Of a stretch of DNA of 9,891 nucleotides, positions 5,594 to 9,891 are shown one piece after another. A program made the position numbers and the translations under genes. Every line of letters begins with the position of its first letter. Position 1 is the stretch's first letter. Under the pieces are notes generated by a model that saw only the letters and a program-made list of their open reading frames with translations, did not search any database and was not told the DNA's origin. The stretch lies in NCBI GenBank assembly GCA_900551965.1, contig URYF01000057.1:1-9891 (forward strand), in the 5' to 3' direction. This stretch comes from an uncultured bacterium. Lineage in GTDB: Bacteria > Cyanobacteriota > Vampirovibrionia > Gastranaerophilales > Gastranaerophilaceae.

Positions 5594-6683
5594 TATTAAA
5601 ATATTTTTTAGCAAGTTGGATTTCCTCAGGTTTTGTAATCTGAGGATTTTCAATTTTATGTGTCAGAATAAAATCGAAGCATTTTTGATATTCTTCTGAT
5701 GGGCTTATACCAAGTTCCCGCAGCTGCGCTCCTGTTATTTCCAGTTTGATATTTTGTAATTTATCAAAATATTTTTCTGTGATTTTGGGTGCTATAGTTG
5801 CATACATTATGATGGATTCAGGATTTAGATTTGTGAAAGTTTTATAAATTTCAAAATCTGAATTAAAGGTTTTGTGTTTTAAATTTTGAAAATCTTCAAC
5901 AATTTTTTTCTCCTGTTTTGTAAGCGGCAAGTTGGAGATATCGGGTAAAAGCCCGATATAAATTATCCAAGGGTAATTGGGATTGTGCTGTGTTATAAGT
6001 TTTTCTAAATTTATTTTTGGTAAGTTAAATTCTTGCGGTGCAATAAGTTTATAGATTTTTTCATTTACAAATTTTTCAAAAGCCTTATTACTATTTAGGT
6101 TAAAGGTTTCAATGAGTTCTTTTTTCAGCCTTTTATAAGACATATCATAATTTATATTTTTCAGATATTCATCTTGGAGTTTTTTTGTATGTTCATCAAG
6201 TTCAAAGCCAAAACGAACAGAAAATTTCAACCCTCTTACAATTCGTGTAGGATCATCAATGAAACTGTTATCATGAAGAACTCGTAGTTTTTTATTTTTT
6301 ATATCTTCTAATCCTGTTGTATAATCAATTATTTCACTGGTTAAGGTGTTTTTTGCCATTGCATTTATTGTAAAATCACGGCGCAGAATATCTTCTTTTA
6401 GGCTGCAGCCAATATTTTCAACAAATGGGAGATGTCCTTTTTGAGGATATGTTTCATACCTTGTTGAGGCTATATCTATTTCTTCTCCGTCAAGTTTTAT
6501 TCGTACTGTTCCAAAAGGTTCGTTGACCTGCAAAATTTCAGCGTCAGGAATTGTTTTAGCAAATTCTATTGCATTGCCTGCATAAGTTATATCAATATCA
6601 AAGTTTTTAGTCCCAAGAAGTTCATCTCTGACTATCCCGCCGATAAAAAATAGATTTTTATACTTTAAATTGATGATTTTCAT
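5586..6683 (-). CDS. tRNA nucleotidyltransferase / poly(A) polymerase family protein (CCA- or A-adding)
   Basis: Class II nucleotidyltransferase that builds or repairs the 3' CCA end of tRNA. The 365 residues show all head and neck motifs. GGIVRD (15-20) comes with the metal-binding Asp29 and Asp31 (FDIDIT). A flexible-loop segment TRYETYPQKGHLPFVE (74-89) precedes RRDFTINAMA (101-110). GLEDIKNKKLR (124-134) leads to the nucleotide-reading motif DDPTR (143-147; Asp144 and Arg147), then IVRGLKFSVRFGF (148-160). The C-terminal body includes the conserved ITGAQLRELGI. It is shorter than typical CCA enzymes (about 400-450), trimmed in the body and tail. Some bacteria split the job between CC-adding and A-adding enzymes, so specificity is open. 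The start lacks a Shine-Dalgarno site. The 3' end overlaps the convergent lipoprotein gene by 8 bp. Confidence 0.92.
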   Translation of the reverse strand: MKIINLKYKNLFFIGGIVRDELLGTKNFDIDITYAGNAIEFAKTIPDAEILQVNEPFGTVRIKLDGEEIDIASTRYETYPQKGHLPFVENIGCSLKEDILRRDFTINAMAKNTLTSEIIDYTTGLEDIKNKKLRVLHDNSFIDDPTRIVRGLKFSVRFGFELDEHTKKLQDEYLKNINYDMSYKRLKKELIETFNLNSNKAFEKFVNEKIYKLIAPQEFNLPKINLEKLITQHNPNYPWIIYIGLLPDISNLPLTKQEKKIVEDFQNLKHKTFNSDFEIYKTFTNLNPESIIMYATIAPKITEKYFDKLQNIKLEITGAQLRELGISPSEEYQKCFDFILTHKIENPQITKPEEIQLAKKYFNII

Positions 6684-6686
6684 ACG

Positions 6687-6714
6687 TTGATTTTAGCGTA
6701 AAATAGTGTAAAAT
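6687..6714 (+). promoter_or_regulatory. Possible promoter of the helicase-nuclease gene, overlapping a divergent one
   Basis: TTGATT (6687-6692) and TAAAAT (6709-6714) are 16 bp apart, giving a start near 6721 and a 25-nt leader with AAGAAGG (6733-6739). A perfect TATAAT also occurs at 6723-6728 but has no -35 and would start inside the ribosome binding site. On the other strand TAAAAT (6695-6690) is the likely -10 of the nucleotidyltransferase gene, so the two promoters share DNA. GTAAAAT is repeated exactly 10 bp apart (6698 and 6708). Confidence 0.35.
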
Positions 6715-6745
6715 GGAACATGTATAATTTTTAAGAAGGTCAGTT

Positions 6746-9700
6746 ATGTTACAGGAAGCAACAAAAGCACTTAATTCGGCATTTAATAACAGTTTTATAA
6801 AAAAGTTGAGCCAATATCTCCACGATTGTGTAAGAGAAGAGGTTAAAAGTTCAACGTTTAGAAATCTTAAAGGGGATAAGGATAACAAGTGGATATTTTT
6901 AAAAGAACAAGAAACCTTATTAACCCAAGGGCTTGAATATCTAAAGCTTGACGGTTCAAACCCTAATTTGACAGAACTTATGCTGCAAGGGGTTTCCAGT
7001 GCCAGAGATAAATATTTAATATACGGTTATATGTTTCTTGTCGGCCGCAGCGGTAAATCAAGAAAGCATAATGAGTTTTTGACTCCGCTTTTATATGTGC
7101 CTTGCAAGCTTGAACGTAATGGTGTTAATATTAATTGCATACTTCAAGATGAAGTCTTATCGCTTAATACCGGAGCACTTGCTGCTTTGCTTAAAAAAGG
7201 TGATGACGATGATGAGGTGGATTTATTCTTGGAAGGAATTTTGGATGTTGTTCCTGACCTGCCTGTTACAAAAGAAAAAATGGATATCTTCCTGACAACT
7301 TTAAAATCATTGATTCCGGATCTTGAAATTTCATCTGATCCATCTGATGACGTTGAAGAAGATAATGTGTCAAAAGATGAGTCTTCTGCTCGGGATTTAT
7401 CAGGAATTCAAATTAATGGTGAAAATTTTGACGAGATTGTTGATGAAGAAATTCAGGAACATCAACAAAAAGCGGCGGTTGGCGATATTAAAAAGCTTAG
7501 TGTAACATATCAAAGTGCTATTATTCTTACCAAGCGTCCTGCTGTTACTGCCGGGGTTTTGCATGAGTTGATGCAGATTGCGGAAAAACCAAGCGGTGTT
7601 TTTAGAGAAACTACATTAAGCGTTATTAATGATGAATATACCCAGTCAGTAGAAAAGGCTTTCCCGCTGAAAGAATCAGACAGCGAGTTTTATCCGATAA
7701 CCCCTTTAGCGTTGAGTGATTCTCAGGAGAGGGTTATTAAAAATGTCGAAAATAATAAGTTGATTGCGGTTCAAGGTCCTCCCGGGACAGGGAAATCGCA
7801 AACTATAGTCAACCTTGTAGCACATTTGATTGCTAATGGTAAAACTGTTCTTGTGGCTTCTCGTATGGACAAAGCAGTTGATGTTGTTGCAGACAGATTA
7901 AACGCACTAGGGGCACCTTATCTTGCGCTGCGTGCCGGAAGATTAAATTATCAAAAGCAATTGAGTATCCAGCTTCAAGAGTTGACTTCCGGAAAATTCG
8001 CGCTCAATGATGATGTTGAAGATTTTATTTTTGCAGATGTCAAAGATATGAGGCAGCATCTTGATTGTCTTCGAGAAACAGAAGCGAAGTGTGAAAAAAT
8101 TATTAAACTCGAAAAAGACTGGCATGATTTAAAAGATGAAATTAAGCAGCAGTCAATGAATGTCGGCACGCTTGAATATATTTCCCGTCCGCTAAAAAAA
8201 TCAGAAATTGATAATATAAACGATGTTATAAAATCTTTGGCTGAAAACATGGAAAAATCCGGATTTTTTGCATCTTTTGCAAATATGTCAAGTCTGAGAC
8301 AGCTTAAAAAAATTCTTGATATAAAAGATTTTGAAGTTGAGCCGGAAAATCTTGACAGGTTAAAGGTTGAACTTGATTTTGTAACTCAAAAATGGCGTCT
8401 GCGCAAAATTGAATCTGATATTCAAAAAACAGGAAACCTCCATGTGATGATGGAACAAATTCGTCAAATGAAGCGTAAACAACATTCTTTGGCTATAAAT
8501 ATTTTGAAAAGTACAAGACGTGAAGCCTTAAAATCTTTATTGCGTGATGCTAAAAAAGTTCGTAGAATTAAGGTTCACTCTCTGGCTTTGGTTGAGCGCA
8601 GAAAGAAAAAAACTGATAATATTATGGAAGAAGAAGACTTTAAGCCGTTGTTAGATGCATTTCCTTGCTGGTGTGTTACAACTTATGCGGTGTCAGATTC
8701 TCTTCCGTTAAAACCGGGCATGTTTGATGTTGCGATTATTGATGAGGCTTCTCAATGCGATATAGCAAGTTGTTTCCCTATAATGTACCGTGCTAAAAAG
8801 ACTGTAGTTGTAGGTGATGATAAGCAGCTTCCGCATTTGTCCTTCCTTGAAAAAGCAAAAGAACAATCGTTCCTAAGCCAATACGGTATTCCTGATAAGT
8901 ATCAGCTGATGTGGCGCTTTAGAACAAATTCAATGTTTGATCTTGCGGATTATTATTCAATGAATTCTGTGATGCTTGATGAACATTTCAGAAGTCTTCC
9001 GGCTATTATTAATTTCTCTAACCATGAATTTTATAATGACAGAATTCGTATTATGAAAAAAGATTCACTTGAAGATTGCGCAATTGATATTATAAAAGTT
9101 CCGGATGGAAAAGTTGATATGGATGCGACCAGAAACCTTCCTGAAATAGAGTCGCTGGTGAAAACTTTACATGAAATTATAATTGAAGATGAGAGAAAAA
9201 ATCCTGACAAGCCTGTTAGTATCGGTATAATTTCTCCGTTTAGAGCACAGGTTGAACAGTTAAAAATTTCAGTGCCAAAGGTTCTTTCTGATTATATGAT
9301 TAAAAAACATCAGATAGAAATCGGTACAGCACACACCTTCCAAGGTGATGAACGTGATATAATTCTTATGTCATGGGCTTTTGCAAATAATTCTTACCCG
9401 CAAAGTATAACATTTTTACAGAAACCTAACTTGTTTAATGTCGCGATTACAAGGGCAAGAAGCAAGTGTATAAATTTTGTATCTCATGATTTGGAAACTA
9501 TGCCTGACGGTCATTTTAGGCATTATGTTTCTTATTTAAAACAGTACAAAGACAGACAGCAAGCTTTGCAAAATAATGAAATCGATGAAAATATGTATAA
9601 AAACTCATTTGAGCGTGAGGTTGCCGACTCTATCAGAAATCTTGATCACAAGGTTGATGCCGGAGTTGATATTGCCGGGTTAAGTGCGGATCTTGTTGTC

Positions 9701-9880
9701 GATAATAAATTTATTGTCGAAATTGATGGAATGGAAGACAGTAAAAAGCTTCATCATATGTCAAATATGAAAAAACAGGCGATATTAGAACGCTGCGGGT
9801 TTAAGGTAAAACGAATAACGTACCGCGAATGGCAGTATTCATCAAAAGCTTGTCTTGATAGAATTTTGACATTGGATTAA
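6746..9880 (+). CDS. Upf1-like SF1 helicase fused to a C-terminal PD-(D/E)XK nuclease-like domain
   Basis: A 1044-residue protein, ATG preceded by AAGAAGG at 6 nt. Residues 1-310 form an N-terminal domain with FLTPLLYVPCKLER (111-124), like the PLLLIPVxLER motif of DUF4011-type helicases, plus an acidic linker (152-240). The helicase core follows: Q-motif Gln327, Walker A GPPGTGKS (344-351), motif Ia (368-385), DEAS (666-669), GDDKQLP (690-696), DEHFRS (745-750), GTAHTFQGDERDIIL (860-874) and NVAITRARS (898-906). A charged, probably coiled-coil insertion lies between Ia and II (430-630). The last 90 residues look like a PD-(D/E)XK domain of the Vsr / REase_MTES_1575 type: Glu956 in SFEREV, Asp982 in ADLVV, Glu992-x-Asp994 in VEIDG, ending GFKVKRITYREW. 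Expected to unwind nucleic acid with ATP; the nuclease activity is inferred. Related fusions include phage-defence and repair proteins. All motifs are intact. Confidence 0.92.
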   Translation: MLQEATKALNSAFNNSFIKKLSQYLHDCVREEVKSSTFRNLKGDKDNKWIFLKEQETLLTQGLEYLKLDGSNPNLTELMLQGVSSARDKYLIYGYMFLVGRSGKSRKHNEFLTPLLYVPCKLERNGVNINCILQDEVLSLNTGALAALLKKGDDDDEVDLFLEGILDVVPDLPVTKEKMDIFLTTLKSLIPDLEISSDPSDDVEEDNVSKDESSARDLSGIQINGENFDEIVDEEIQEHQQKAAVGDIKKLSVTYQSAIILTKRPAVTAGVLHELMQIAEKPSGVFRETTLSVINDEYTQSVEKAFPLKESDSEFYPITPLALSDSQERVIKNVENNKLIAVQGPPGTGKSQTIVNLVAHLIANGKTVLVASRMDKAVDVVADRLNALGAPYLALRAGRLNYQKQLSIQLQELTSGKFALNDDVEDFIFADVKDMRQHLDCLRETEAKCEKIIKLEKDWHDLKDEIKQQSMNVGTLEYISRPLKKSEIDNINDVIKSLAENMEKSGFFASFANMSSLRQLKKILDIKDFEVEPENLDRLKVELDFVTQKWRLRKIESDIQKTGNLHVMMEQIRQMKRKQHSLAINILKSTRREALKSLLRDAKKVRRIKVHSLALVERRKKKTDNIMEEEDFKPLLDAFPCWCVTTYAVSDSLPLKPGMFDVAIIDEASQCDIASCFPIMYRAKKTVVVGDDKQLPHLSFLEKAKEQSFLSQYGIPDKYQLMWRFRTNSMFDLADYYSMNSVMLDEHFRSLPAIINFSNHEFYNDRIRIMKKDSLEDCAIDIIKVPDGKVDMDATRNLPEIESLVKTLHEIIIEDERKNPDKPVSIGIISPFRAQVEQLKISVPKVLSDYMIKKHQIEIGTAHTFQGDERDIILMSWAFANNSYPQSITFLQKPNLFNVAITRARSKCINFVSHDLETMPDGHFRHYVSYLKQYKDRQQALQNNEIDENMYKNSFEREVADSIRNLDHKVDAGVDIAGLSADLVVDNKFIVEIDGMEDSKKLHHMSNMKKQAILERCGFKVKRITYREWQYSSKACLDRILTLD

Positions 9881-9891
9881 ATTATCAATAA

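Noticed and set aside
6658..6888. Minus-strand frame of 76 codons spanning the divergent promoter region
   Set aside because: It overlaps both the nucleotidyltransferase start and the helicase start and has no recognisable protein features.
7943..8250. Minus-strand frames of 60 and 91 codons inside the helicase gene
   Set aside because: They are antisense to the coiled-coil coding part; the helicase motifs flanking them prove the plus-strand frame.
1..9891. Phage-defence island, CRISPR array, insertion sequence or RNA genes
   Set aside because: No regularly spaced repeats, transposase, integrase, terminal inverted repeats, tRNA cloverleaf or rRNA sequence was seen; the helicase-nuclease alone does not make a defence island.

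Overview
This is an AT-rich, gene-dense bacterial window. Stop codons are read by the standard code: aroK ends in TGA. Most genes have AGGAG-like ribosome binding sites. The layout suits a small, low-GC, possibly gut- or host-associated bacterium. The style of the proteins recalls non-photosynthetic Cyanobacteriota (Gastranaerophilales / 'Melainabacteria') or other AT-rich gut lineages. That is only an impression; no marker gene here settles the taxon.

Left part (1-2700): the window opens inside the 5' end of a leftward sugar-porter-type MFS permease. Divergent from it is a rightward gene for an unrecognised, very acidic 135-residue protein. A GC-rich hairpin in its leader touches its ribosome binding site, and a strong intrinsic terminator follows it. 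Next come a SulP-family anion permease with a C-terminal STAS domain (true start probably TTG at 780) and a small 69-residue protein of unknown function with a perfect ribosome binding site. After that small gene lies a six-codon ORF, MSLKGT, which looks like the start of a lost rubrerythrin gene.

Middle part (2700-4810), all leftward: an HxlR-family winged-helix regulator whose promoter is bracketed by an 11/12 inverted repeat (a likely autoregulatory operator), then aroB and aroK of the shikimate pathway. aroK is upstream and its stop overlaps the aroB start (ATGA), so the pair forms a translationally coupled operon.

Right part (4810-9891): a solitary amino-acid-binding lipoprotein of the SBP_bac_3 family (PEB1/GlnH-like) has its own recognisable promoter but no permease or ATPase beside it. 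It converges on, and overlaps by 8 bp, a tRNA nucleotidyltransferase / poly(A) polymerase family gene. Divergent from that is a 1044-residue Upf1-like superfamily 1 helicase that ends in a PD-(D/E)XK-type nuclease domain.

Most of the window is housekeeping metabolism, transport and RNA maturation. The helicase-nuclease is the only large gene whose architecture overlaps with known mobile-element or phage-defence families. There are no transposases, integrases, CRISPR repeats, tRNA or rRNA genes, so nothing marks this as a defence island. I found no clear, previously undescribed multi-gene system. The more original signals are small: the leader hairpin, the hxlR operator, the rubrerythrin-like stub, and SD-less starts of aroK and the nucleotidyltransferase.
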